The notes: generated by a model from the letters alone, not told the origin. Counted from the first letter of the stretch, positions 1 through 6,075 are shown. The stretch is 6,248 bases of DNA from an uncultured Porphyromonadaceae bacterium (GCA_947174735.1 CAMWKC010000137.1:1-6248), one strand, 5' to 3'. A program made the numbers and translations.

Positions 1-2
1 TA

Positions 3-1082
3 CGTGCCGGTGCTTTGAAGAATATCTCAAATACTGATTTCAACGGCAAGCTGTCAGTAGCTCTTTTTGATGCAGCCGGCAATCAGAAAGCTCTTCTGAA
101 CGATGGTCGTAACTTCAGTCTCGTTGCTCTGCAGGTATATGCCTTCACCACCAAGTATGTTGATTTTTCATGTAAGCTTCCCTCAGGTGTATCGGTTAAC
201 GAAGGTGACGTTGTCCGTCTTGTGACACAGGCTTCCGGTGAATCTCAGTGGCTTCCTGTGGCTGGTGACGGTAATGTGTTGGCTCCCGGTGAAATGCCTG
301 CAAAAGGTGGTCAGATACCTTATTTTGCAATTAATGTACCGGCATCTAACGGAGACTATGATATAGAGGGAGCTGATTCCAGAGTTATAAAAGGTCGTGA
401 CTACTCGTTCAGAGTAGTGCCTAAGTCGGCTGACAAAGTTATTACTGTCAAAGCCAACGGCTTTATCCTTACTCCCGATGCATCGAACAACTATCGTCTT
501 ACCAACGTACTTGCAGATCAGGATATAAAGATTAATGTACAGAATCTTGCCGATGTGCAGTCTAAGAGTGTTCTCTGGTTGCAGGCCGGTAAACTTCAGT
601 ATATGCTTGATGACAATGCTACTGCTACAGTCAAAGACCTCACTCTGTTCGGTACTATGAATGTGGATGACTTCACGTTTATACGTGAGCGTATGAAGCT
701 GGAGCGTCTTGACCTTTCACAGGTTAATATAGTTGCAAGCGGTGTTAATCCTGCCAATGCTATTCCTGCAAAGGCCTTCAGACTCTACAATTCACTCAAG
801 ACTGTCATATTGCCCTCGAATCTTGCCACTTTAAAGAATGGCTGTTTCATGCAGTGTGATGGACTTACCTCAATTGAGATTCCGGCTTCGGTAGGTACAT
901 GGGAATACAATGTATTCGCAGCATGTAGAAATCTTAAAGAGGTTACTGTACGTCGTGCCACACCGGCATGGGTTAACTGGTGTGTGTTCACAGGCACTCC
1001 TCAGACTAAACTGATTGTACCAACTGATAAGGCTATAGGTGATTATAGAGCAAAGGAATATTGGGCAGACTTTAAAGAGATC
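3..1082 (+). repeat. Protein-level module 1: beta-rich domain plus LRR array and cap
   Basis: This is the first copy of a large internal repeat in the giant protein. It starts in the middle of its beta-rich domain (KLSVALFD at residue 12) and passes through EGDVVRLVT, the linker LTLFGTMNVDDF at residue 209 and the LRR array from LERLDLS at 228. It ends with a cap, IVPTDKAIGDY followed by YWADFKEI, near residue 356. The cap matches the usual 'L-Y-V-P-x-G-x-x-x-x-Y-x-x-x-x-x-W-x-x-F' end of BspA-type arrays. Compared with module 2, the first roughly 30-40 residues are missing and must lie left of the window. Confidence 0.7.
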
Positions 1083-4000
1083 GTTAAGGCTGAAGATAAT
1101 GAAACTCCTAACACTTATCGTGTTACTCTACAGGAGGATAAAAGACTTAATATAACACCTCTTACCGAAGGTACTGAGTTTGCTCCAAATACAGAATATA
1201 GCTTCACTGTTGACTGTGATGATTCGCTCGGTGATGCCAATATGGAGGTTTATGCTAACAGCACACGTCTATCTGCTAAAAACGGTGTTTATACTCATAT
1301 AGTTAATGCCAATACTCTTTTCCATGTAGAGTTTAAGCAACCCGAGGCTACAACAGTTGATAAAGACTGGAAACTCTCAGGTGCTGCCGGCGGTACCGGT
1401 ATTGTTACTGATGTGATGAATGTACCCTTCAACAAGCCTTTCAATGTCAGAGTTAACGCTATCAAGATATCTGATGCTATCTATGCTTCCAAGTTCTATG
1501 CTATGGTTCTGACTGATAAGAATGGTGGTATCAAAGAGTTCATATCTTCGATTATGACCAATCTTGGAAGTAACTGGGACAATATCGTCTATAATTTCAG
1601 TTGTCAGGTACGTGAAGCTTCTATAAAGGAGGGTAACGAAATCCGTCTTGCCACTTCCTATAATAAGAAGAGCTGGACACTCGTTGAAGCTGAAGGTAAC
1701 GGTATTACCGACCGTATCAGTGCATTAGGTAATCCTGTCGTTTACCACAACGTCAACATGCCTCAAAGTATAAACGGTGGTAAAATAGAGGGTGCTGTTA
1801 CAGAAATAGTACATGGTATGCCTCTGAATCTGAAGGTTACTCCAACTTCGCCTGCTCAGCGTGTGACTTTGACTGTCAACGGCGAAACTAAGGCAAACGG
1901 TGCAGCTATTGCTAATGTTTCGATTCCTGCTGTTAAGGAAGATCTTGAAATCGCTATTCAGATTAAAGACGCAGGTAAAGGTGATTATACCGTTTTAAAT
2001 GTACAGGAAAGTGGATTGGCCTCCAAGCTCGCTGAGACTTTTAATAGCTTGGGTAGTGTTGACCGTCTGAAACTTATAGGTACTATACTTGTAGACGAGT
2101 TTACTGCTTTCCATGGGTACGCTGATAAAATCCTGGATCTTGATCTTTCTGACCTTACTATTAAAGGTCCAGCCATGACAGCGAATTCTATTCCGACAGA
2201 TGCCTTTGCATCTGAGCAGTCAGGTAGAGTTTCGATTCTCAGAAATATAATTCTCCCGCAGAACTTAGTGCGTATAAGTGATTATGCTTTCAGACGCTGT
2301 GGTAGCCTCCAGGAAGTTACTATTCCCGCAAGTGTAAACTATGTCGGTAGTGGCGCTTTTTCAAGCTGTGGAGAACTGAAGAAGATAATAATGCAGGGTC
2401 TGACACCTCCTGGGACTGGTAATATGTCGCCTTTCCCTTCAAATGCTTCTAATATTACTCTTGAGCTGCCTAAAGGTGCTGAGAATGCTTATGGTAATGC
2501 GGATTATTGGAGTACACTTAATTTCCCCCAAAATCCTAAGAGCTATTTCTGGATTAGCTGTCAACCATACCGATCGGTATTGATAACTGAGTATGGTATA
2601 ATGGGTGTACCTATTACTGCGGATAATATAGAGTTTCCAAGTGGTAGTGAATTGTCTGTTACAGTAGGACTTCCAAACTGTACTCATGATAAAGCTAAAA
2701 AAGCAGGAGTATATCGTGGTAACGAGGCAGTATATAAATTCTATGATAATAACGTAGAAAAGACAGTATCTACGAGTGGTCAATATTCGGTTGTCTTTGA
2801 TGATTACTATAAATCTAACCCTAATCATGAAAGATATCCTAAGAATCATGTTATTGATGTCGTTTTGTACTATCCTATAACATTTGTAGATAACGTGGGC
2901 GATGTCGAAACAGAGATTTTGAATCCCGGAAACAGAGCTTATAACGCCAATATGTCACTTTTTGGTAGTTCTGGTTATAAGACAGTATATAAGGAAAATG
3001 AAGAGTATAAGGTAAAACTGACACCTCCCGCTGATGTTGTTCTGTCGGTACAGTTGAGGACTAAAAATCTGGTTACTCCTTCTACTCTGAATACAGATCC
3101 TGTATATGAGATTCAGACTACTGATATATTTCCTGATCAGGAAGGCGTATATACTATTCCAGCTTTGGCAGGCGACACAGAGGTAGTGATTTCTGGTGAA
3201 CTGCAGATACATGTGGAAGAAGGTGAGGCTGTTTCTGCCGATATTCTTGCTGATATAGACAATGAGGAAGCCGCTGAGCTTACTGAATTAGCTGTTACAG
3301 GTGAACTTGATGAGGCTGCTTTAGAGGCTCTTCATGAGAAATTCACATCGGTTGAGACTCTTGACCTTTCAGGTGTTGAAGGTAATGAGATTCCCGAAAA
3401 CGCTTTTGAGGGTATGACAAATCTCACCAGCGTTGTTCTGTCAGAGACAGTGACTGAGATCGGTGCCGGTTCATTTAAGGATTGTGAGAATCTTACAACT
3501 CTTACTCTGCCTAATGTCGTTGCTATCGGTGAAGGTGCTTTTGAGGGCTGTAATTCACTTACCAGCATTATAATACCTTCTGCCGGTACAGGTTCTGCTC
3601 CTGCTAATGCTCCCGCACGTGTACGTGCCCGTGTAGCTAACGGTACTGCTATCACAGCAGCTTCGTTCGAAGGCATGAACCGTAACTGTCTTATCTATGC
3701 AGGCGGTGAGTCTATGACCGGAGTAGAGGGTCTGAATCTGCTCGTTACCGATAAGGTTGGTTGGGTAGCTACTGCCGATATAGTGCTTGACGGTGACTAT
3801 CCGTTCAGCGTACCTTCAGAGTTCAGCCTCGGTGACCATACAATCTCGTTTACTATCGGTGTTCCGGGTAGTATAGGTACTGACGAGTTCAGTGGCTGGA
3901 GAGGTATTATTCTTCCTTTCACTCCGACAGATTGGAAAATCGTTGGTGAGGAATATGAGTATGATAACAAGCGAGGCAGTAAGCCGTATTTTGTTTCGTT

Positions 4001-5741
4001 CGATAATGAAGAGGCAGAGACTCTGACCGAACAGAATGAGTTTGTGGTTAACCGTCCTTATCTGGCAAGTGTGGCAGCTCCGTTCGAGTTTGTACCTGTG
4101 ACCTTCTATGCCAAGGGTGCTGTAATTCCTATCACTCCTATGACTGATAATATTATGGTCAAGGGTAAGAACTTCTCGCTTATCGGTTCATTCGACGGTG
4201 AGACTACTATTGGTACTTGCTATGAGCTTAACAATGAAGGTAACACTTTCGTACTGCCTAAGGCAGATAATAAGGCGGCTGTACGTCCCTTCGGTGCTTA
4301 TCTCCTTGCTAACAAAGGTGTGGATACAGATAAGATAAAGCCAGAGCCTATTGGTGAGCATCCTCTCTGGATATTCGATCCTGTTGCTGCAGGTCCCAGT
4401 GGTACTAAACTCTATCGTAGCGGTAAAGTTGAACTTGATTCAGAGACTAAGAAAGCGATTGCTTCATCTCATATCTATTATACTGTTGATGAAAGTGATC
4501 CGAGCGATCCTGCTAATACTGCAAGAAGAGAATATACAGGTCCTTTCAACAGAATCAGCGATACAATGACTGTTAAGGCAGTTTCCCAGTATAAGAACTG
4601 GCTGTCTGAGGTTGTTACACTCAATTATGAGCTTAAGAAAGTCAACCTTGACTATGAATTAGCTCAGAACTGGAACTGGATCTCACATAATATGGAAGAG
4701 GCTGTTGCCGTAGCTGATTTCGCTACTCCTGCTGTCAACCGTATACTGTCGCAGACTCAGGAAACTGTACGCGATGCTCAGCTTGGTCTGATAGGTACAC
4801 TTAAGGAACTTAATCCTGCTGAGACCTACAAGGTATTTACTGACGGAGTCACTTCTACCAATGTAAATGGTTTCGCATTTGATCCTTCAACTCCTGTACA
4901 GCTGCAGAAAGGCTGGAACTGGATCGGTTGTCCTGTTGACGATGCAAGCCTCCTCGTTTCTGACCTTCTCGCAGAGTTTAAGGCTGAGGCAGGTGATATG
5001 TTAGTAGGTCTTGAAGGTTACGTTCAGGCTGATGCAGAAGGTAAATGGAAGGGTACTCTTACAAGCCTTGCTGCTGGCGGCGGTTATATGTACTACAGTA
5101 ACTCGGACAAAACTCTTTCTTACAGTTTCGTTCCTGTAAAAGATGCTAAGGATCAGCCTGCTAAGATTGTAAGCAACGCTCCGTGGGCAGTTGATATTCA
5201 CCGTTATGCTTCCGTAATGCCGGTTACTGCATGTCTTGTGGCTGAGAACGGTACTGAGGTTGATGCAAGCGAGTACGCTGTAGCTGCCTTCTGCGGTGAC
5301 GAATGTCGCGGTACAGGTGTGTATGTTGACGGTGTTGTTATGATTAATGTTCACGGTAATCCCGGTGATCAGCTCAGCTTCCGTTTCATCACTCCCGATA
5401 ACGAGGAAATGCTTTCTGTATCCGAGCTGACCTTCGATGATAGCCAGCTCTATTCGATGAGCGCACCGTACGCTATCAGCCTCGAAGGCACAACAGTGGC
5501 AGTAGAGACAGTAAGCGGCGCAGACTTCGAAGTGGTAAGTGAGGACGGTGAGATTTCACTCAACGGCGATCTGTCGTCGGTAGAATCGCTTGAGGTTTAC
5601 GACCTCGCCGGCCACCGTGTTGCAATGGCCACCAAGGTTAAGGGCTCACGTCTGAGCGCAGCCGGTCTTGAGTCTGGCGTACATATCATCGTAGTACGCA
5701 CAGCCGATGCCTGTCTGTATCGCAAGGTGATGGTTAAATAA
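3..5741 (+). CDS. Giant BspA-type leucine-rich-repeat surface protein with putative T9SS C-terminal sorting domain (5'-partial)
   Basis: The frame is open to the left edge: codons 3-14 read R-A-G-A in frame before the TTG at 15. The true start, and any signal peptide, therefore lie upstream. It ends at TAA 5739-5741. Order of parts: beta-rich domain (about 1-180), L-x-L-x-G linker (209), LRR array with cap (229-356), a second such module (452-837), unrecognised AT-rich stretch (842-1090), third LRR array (1113-1189), G-W-R-G-I-I-L-P-F domain (about 1200-1455), chitobiase/hexosaminidase C-terminal-like domain (1460-1540), two WNWI motifs (1553, 1634), AAFCGDECRG domain (1724-1826), C-terminal sorting-like domain (1859-1908). 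The LRRs follow the F-x-x-C-x-x-L-x-x-I-x-I-P-x-x-V pattern of Tannerella BspA-like proteins, some of which bind host matrix proteins. Seen: the modular order and motifs. Inferred: export through the outer membrane by T9SS and an adhesive role. I see no enzymatic active site. It appears to be the last gene of its transcription unit, because hairpins follow the stop. The ligand is unknown. Confidence 0.93.
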   Translation, partial: RAGALKNISNTDFNGKLSVALFDAAGNQKALLNDGRNFSLVALQVYAFTTKYVDFSCKLPSGVSVNEGDVVRLVTQASGESQWLPVAGDGNVLAPGEMPAKGGQIPYFAINVPASNGDYDIEGADSRVIKGRDYSFRVVPKSADKVITVKANGFILTPDASNNYRLTNVLADQDIKINVQNLADVQSKSVLWLQAGKLQYMLDDNATATVKDLTLFGTMNVDDFTFIRERMKLERLDLSQVNIVASGVNPANAIPAKAFRLYNSLKTVILPSNLATLKNGCFMQCDGLTSIEIPASVGTWEYNVFAACRNLKEVTVRRATPAWVNWCVFTGTPQTKLIVPTDKAIGDYRAKEYWADFKEIVKAEDNETPNTYRVTLQEDKRLNITPLTEGTEFAPNTEYSFTVDCDDSLGDANMEVYANSTRLSAKNGVYTHIVNANTLFHVEFKQPEATTVDKDWKLSGAAGGTGIVTDVMNVPFNKPFNVRVNAIKISDAIYASKFYAMVLTDKNGGIKEFISSIMTNLGSNWDNIVYNFSCQVREASIKEGNEIRLATSYNKKSWTLVEAEGNGITDRISALGNPVVYHNVNMPQSINGGKIEGAVTEIVHGMPLNLKVTPTSPAQRVTLTVNGETKANGAAIANVSIPAVKEDLEIAIQIKDAGKGDYTVLNVQESGLASKLAETFNSLGSVDRLKLIGTILVDEFTAFHGYADKILDLDLSDLTIKGPAMTANSIPTDAFASEQSGRVSILRNIILPQNLVRISDYAFRRCGSLQEVTIPASVNYVGSGAFSSCGELKKIIMQGLTPPGTGNMSPFPSNASNITLELPKGAENAYGNADYWSTLNFPQNPKSYFWISCQPYRSVLITEYGIMGVPITADNIEFPSGSELSVTVGLPNCTHDKAKKAGVYRGNEAVYKFYDNNVEKTVSTSGQYSVVFDDYYKSNPNHERYPKNHVIDVVLYYPITFVDNVGDVETEILNPGNRAYNANMSLFGSSGYKTVYKENEEYKVKLTPPADVVLSVQLRTKNLVTPSTLNTDPVYEIQTTDIFPDQEGVYTIPALAGDTEVVISGELQIHVEEGEAVSADILADIDNEEAAELTELAVTGELDEAALEALHEKFTSVETLDLSGVEGNEIPENAFEGMTNLTSVVLSETVTEIGAGSFKDCENLTTLTLPNVVAIGEGAFEGCNSLTSIIIPSAGTGSAPANAPARVRARVANGTAITAASFEGMNRNCLIYAGGESMTGVEGLNLLVTDKVGWVATADIVLDGDYPFSVPSEFSLGDHTISFTIGVPGSIGTDEFSGWRGIILPFTPTDWKIVGEEYEYDNKRGSKPYFVSFDNEEAETLTEQNEFVVNRPYLASVAAPFEFVPVTFYAKGAVIPITPMTDNIMVKGKNFSLIGSFDGETTIGTCYELNNEGNTFVLPKADNKAAVRPFGAYLLANKGVDTDKIKPEPIGEHPLWIFDPVAAGPSGTKLYRSGKVELDSETKKAIASSHIYYTVDESDPSDPANTARREYTGPFNRISDTMTVKAVSQYKNWLSEVVTLNYELKKVNLDYELAQNWNWISHNMEEAVAVADFATPAVNRILSQTQETVRDAQLGLIGTLKELNPAETYKVFTDGVTSTNVNGFAFDPSTPVQLQKGWNWIGCPVDDASLLVSDLLAEFKAEAGDMLVGLEGYVQADAEGKWKGTLTSLAAGGGYMYYSNSDKTLSYSFVPVKDAKDQPAKIVSNAPWAVDIHRYASVMPVTACLVAENGTEVDASEYAVAAFCGDECRGTGVYVDGVVMINVHGNPGDQLSFRFITPDNEEMLSVSELTFDDSQLYSMSAPYAISLEGTTVAVETVSGADFEVVSEDGEISLNGDLSSVESLEVYDLAGHRVAMATKVKGSRLSAAGLESGVHIIVVRTADACLYRKVMVK
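699..956 (+). repeat. LRR array 1 (BspA / LRR_5 type)
   Basis: Residues 229-314 contain about four LRR turns. Examples are LKTVILPSNLATL, CFMQCDGLTSIEIPASV and VFAACRNLKEVTV. The F-x-x-C-x-x-L spacing with I-x-I-P strands is the treponemal/BspA class of LRR and differs from the 24-residue eukaryotic type. The array leads straight into the W/Y-rich cap ending near residue 356. Confidence 0.8.
1368..2525 (+). repeat. Protein-level module 2: second copy of beta-rich domain plus LRR array and cap
   Basis: Residues 452-837 repeat the layout of module 1. KFYAMVLTD (493) matches KLSVALFD (12), EGNEIRLAT matches EGDVVRLVT, and LKLIGTILVDEF (685) matches LTLFGTMNVDDF (209). LDLSDLTI, ANSIPTDAF, LQEVTIPASV and YWSTLNF correspond to LDLSQVNI, ANAIPAKAF, LTSIEIPASV and YWADFKEI. 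The offset is about 476-481 residues. The copies are clearly diverged at both protein and DNA level, so the duplication is old or the modules were acquired separately. Confidence 0.75.
2133..2393 (+). repeat. LRR array 2 (BspA / LRR_5 type)
   Basis: Residues 707-793 hold LRR turns such as LRNIILPQNLVRI, AFRRCGSLQEVTIPASV and AFSSCGELKKIIM. The F-x-x-C-x-x-L signature is well preserved. A cap follows, with LELPKGAENAYG and YWSTLNF ending near residue 837. Confidence 0.8.
2538..3284 (+). other. AT-rich coding stretch of unrecognised function between LRR modules 2 and 3
   Basis: Residues about 842-1090 lie inside the giant CDS and stay in frame throughout. The stretch is rich in Tyr, Asn and Val, with alternating hydrophobic residues that suggest beta sandwiches; examples are SELSVTVGLPN and YKVKLTPPADVVLSVQL. 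The part around KVKLTPPADVVLSVQL resembles the RVVPKSADKVITV and KVTPTSPAQRVTLTV parts of modules 1 and 2, so its second half may be a third, worn copy of that subdomain. By hand count, lines 2701-2880 are about 32% GC, well below the C-terminal end of the same gene. I recognise no named family in its first half. Confidence 0.5.
3351..3581 (+). repeat. LRR array 3 (BspA / LRR_5 type)
   Basis: Residues 1113-1189 read VETLDLSGVEGNEIPENAF, then SFKDCENLTTLTLP and AFEGCNSLTSIIIPS. This is the most consensus-like of the three arrays. It is preceded by LAVTGELDEAAL (1092), the counterpart of the LTLFGT and LKLIGT linkers. The usual Y-W-x-x-F cap is absent. An Ala/Pro/Arg-rich stretch (APANAPARVRARVANG) follows instead, then AASFEGMNRNCLIYAGG. 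Confidence 0.8.
3612..4391 (+). other. Bacteroidota extracellular beta-rich domain with G-W-R-G-I-I-L-P-F motif
   Basis: Residues about 1200-1459 contain FSGWRGIILPFTPT around 1293-1306, then YFVSFDNEE, NRPYLASVAAPFEFVPVTFYAKGA and FVLPKADNKAAVRPFGAYL. From memory, this 'W-x-G-I-x-L-P-F ... N-x-P-Y-x-x ... F-x-A-Y' arrangement recurs near the C-terminus of large secreted Bacteroidota proteins, often after LRR arrays. No function is established for it to my knowledge. The family assignment rests on recall of the pattern, not on a search. Confidence 0.5.
4392..4634 (+). other. Chitobiase/beta-hexosaminidase C-terminal-like Ig domain (CHB_HEX_C type)
   Basis: Residues 1460-1540 show IYYTVDESDPSDPAN, then YTGPF and MTVKAVSQYKNWLSEVVTLNYEL. 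The pattern 'I-x-Y-T-x-D-x-S-D-P-[ST] ... Y-x-G-P-F ... T-x-T-V-K-A ... S-x-V-x-x-x-Y' is characteristic of the Ig-like domain found at the end of chitobiases and in many Bacteroidota surface proteins. There is no catalytic hexosaminidase domain here, so it is probably a structural or spacer module. Confidence 0.75.
4641..5150 (+). repeat. Two tandem WNWI motif repeats
   Basis: LAQNWNWISHNM (W at residue 1553) and LQKGWNWIGCPV (W at 1634) lie 81 residues apart. Each is followed by a hydrophobic segment and a turn-rich strand: LIGTLKELNPAETYKVFTDG in the first, and LTSLAAGGGYMYYS in the second. The 'L-x-x-G-W-N-W-I-S' motif is common in secreted Bacteroidota proteins, usually just before the C-terminal export domain. 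Its function is not known to me. Confidence 0.7.
5184..5492 (+). other. Secreted Bacteroidota domain with AAFCGDECRG motif
   Basis: Residues 1724-1826 begin with WAVDIHRYASVMPVTACLV and contain YAVAAFCGDECRGTGV, then VHGNPGDQLSFRFITP and a closing PYAISL. The 'VAAF-x-G-D-E-C-R-G' core followed by 'G-x-x-G-x-x-x-x-F-R' recurs in large extracellular Bacteroidota proteins just upstream of the sorting domain. The two cysteines in FCGDEC are close enough to pair. The role is unknown; a compact beta-sandwich is a fair guess. Confidence 0.6.
5589..5738 (+). other. Putative type IX secretion (T9SS type A) C-terminal sorting domain
   Basis: The last 50 residues read LEVYDLAGHRVAMA, then LSAAGLESGVHIIVVRTAD and end in YRKVMVK. 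This fits the T9SS type A pattern 'v-x-I-Y-D-x-x-G-x-x-V ... L-x-x-G-x-Y-x-V-x-V ... K-x-x-x-K', with His in place of the usual Tyr after G-V. In T9SS substrates this domain directs passage through the outer membrane and is removed or used for anchoring. The assignment is by pattern; whether the organism carries PorV/PorU and SprA homologues cannot be seen here. Confidence 0.7.
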
Positions 5742-5766
5742 TCCGTACCTCTGATATAGATACTTC

Positions 5767-5778
5767 CGCCTTCGGGCG
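5767..5778 (+). other. UUCG-tetraloop mini hairpin
   Basis: CGCC (5767-5770), TTCG (5771-5774) and GGCG (5775-5778) form a 4-bp stem with a C(UUCG)G loop, an exceptionally stable RNA hairpin. It starts 25 bases after the stop codon of the giant gene and abuts the 25-bp inverted repeat, sharing G5778. It probably stabilises the transcript end or helps the adjacent terminator. Confidence 0.5.
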
Positions 5779-5836
5779 ATAAAAGCAGAATGTGTCGGAA
5801 CTGCAAAAGGTAGTTCCGACACATTCTGCTTTTATC
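5778..5836 (+). terminator. Perfect 25-bp inverted repeat, likely intrinsic (possibly bidirectional) terminator
   Basis: The arms at 5778-5802 and 5812-5836 are exactly complementary, with a 9-base loop GCAAAAGGT (5803-5811). The outer ends carry an A-run (AAAA at 5781-5784) and a T-run (TTTT at 5830-5833), so the RNA from either strand would end in a stem with a short U-rich foot. It starts 37 bases after the giant gene stops, which fits a terminator. The stem is unusually long and perfect for a terminator, so a small palindromic repetitive element is an alternative. Confidence 0.7.
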
Positions 5837-5880
5837 CTATATTCCCTGTAATCTCTTCCCTCTTCCCTCTATACCCTGTA
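5837..5880 (+). repeat. Pyrimidine-rich spacer with short direct repeats
   Basis: Two copies of a CCCTGTA-ending sequence (TATATTCCCTGTA at 5838-5850 and CTATACCCTGTA at 5869-5880) lie 30 bases apart. They flank a tandem TCTTCCC repeat (5854-5860 and 5861-5867). The stretch is almost purine-free in its middle. It may be a simple replication-slippage product; no function is evident. Confidence 0.4.
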
Positions 5881-5881
5881 T

Positions 5882-5929
5882 AAAATGCCTAAGGCGCCTG
5901 TCCTCACGGATTGGCGCCTTGTGTGTTTT
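5882..5929 (+). terminator. Second terminator-like hairpin
   Basis: AAGGCGCC (5891-5898) pairs exactly with GGCGCCTT (5913-5920). The 14-base loop contains a further TCC/GGA pairing (5901-5903 with 5908-5910). The stem can be extended outwards with G-U pairs and one mismatch to AAAA (5882-5885) opposite TTTT (5926-5929). A GC-rich stem with a terminal U-run is the classic intrinsic terminator shape. It could back up the first terminator, serve a minus-strand transcript, or act as an attenuator for whatever starts at 5959. Confidence 0.6.
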
Positions 5930-5958
5930 CCATAATACTTTCTAACTAACCTAACATC

Positions 5959-6012
5959 ATGAAACGAAGAAAACTGTTGGCTGTTGTATCAGTCTGTTTT
6001 CTGTATTTATAA
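5959..6012 (+). pseudogene. 17-codon signal-peptide-like ORF, possible remnant or leader
   Basis: ATG at 5959 encodes MKRRKLLAVVSVCFLYL and stops at TAA 6010-6012. A positively charged start followed by a hydrophobic run is how Sec signal peptides begin. The A/T/C-rich leader TAACTAACCTAACATC before ATG-AAA is typical of Bacteroidota gene starts, which lack a strong Shine-Dalgarno sequence. After the stop, this frame gives only 18 more codons before the next stop at 6067, and no other frame continues as a plausible secreted protein. It may be the 5' end of a decayed exported-protein gene, a short leader peptide, or chance. Confidence 0.3.
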
Positions 6013-6075
6013 CATCGGGAGAGAGAGAAAAGTTTTAGTAAAGTCAGATTATCTGTCGGCATCTTTTAACAACAC

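Noticed and set aside
15..17. TTG as the start codon of the large gene
   Set aside because: The frame stays open to the left edge, and the residues after TTG are the middle of a beta-rich domain rather than a signal peptide, so the gene starts upstream.
2439..3676. Minus-strand frames of 85-136 codons opposite the giant gene
   Set aside because: They lie entirely opposite a well-supported coding frame, have no recognisable domain, and their low-complexity I/R/S-rich composition is what antisense of this AT-rich coding sequence would give.
4392..4634. Reading the protein as a hexosaminidase or chitobiase
   Set aside because: Only the Ig-like C-terminal domain type is present. No catalytic GH20 barrel or its D-E active-site pair is visible anywhere in the protein.
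5001..5354. Minus-strand frame of 117 codons
   Set aside because: It is antisense to the WNWI and AAFCGDECRG region, with no domain and no plausible start context.
5597..5824. Minus-strand frame of 75 codons over the end of the giant gene and the first hairpin
   Set aside because: It runs through the perfect inverted repeat and is antisense to the sorting domain; the product has no recognisable features.
5918..5943. Bacteroidota-type promoter (TTTG / TAnnTTTG) before the 5959 ORF
   Set aside because: Only a partial match is present (CTTG at 5918 and TACTTTCT at 5936), with spacing shorter than usual and overlapping the hairpin stem.
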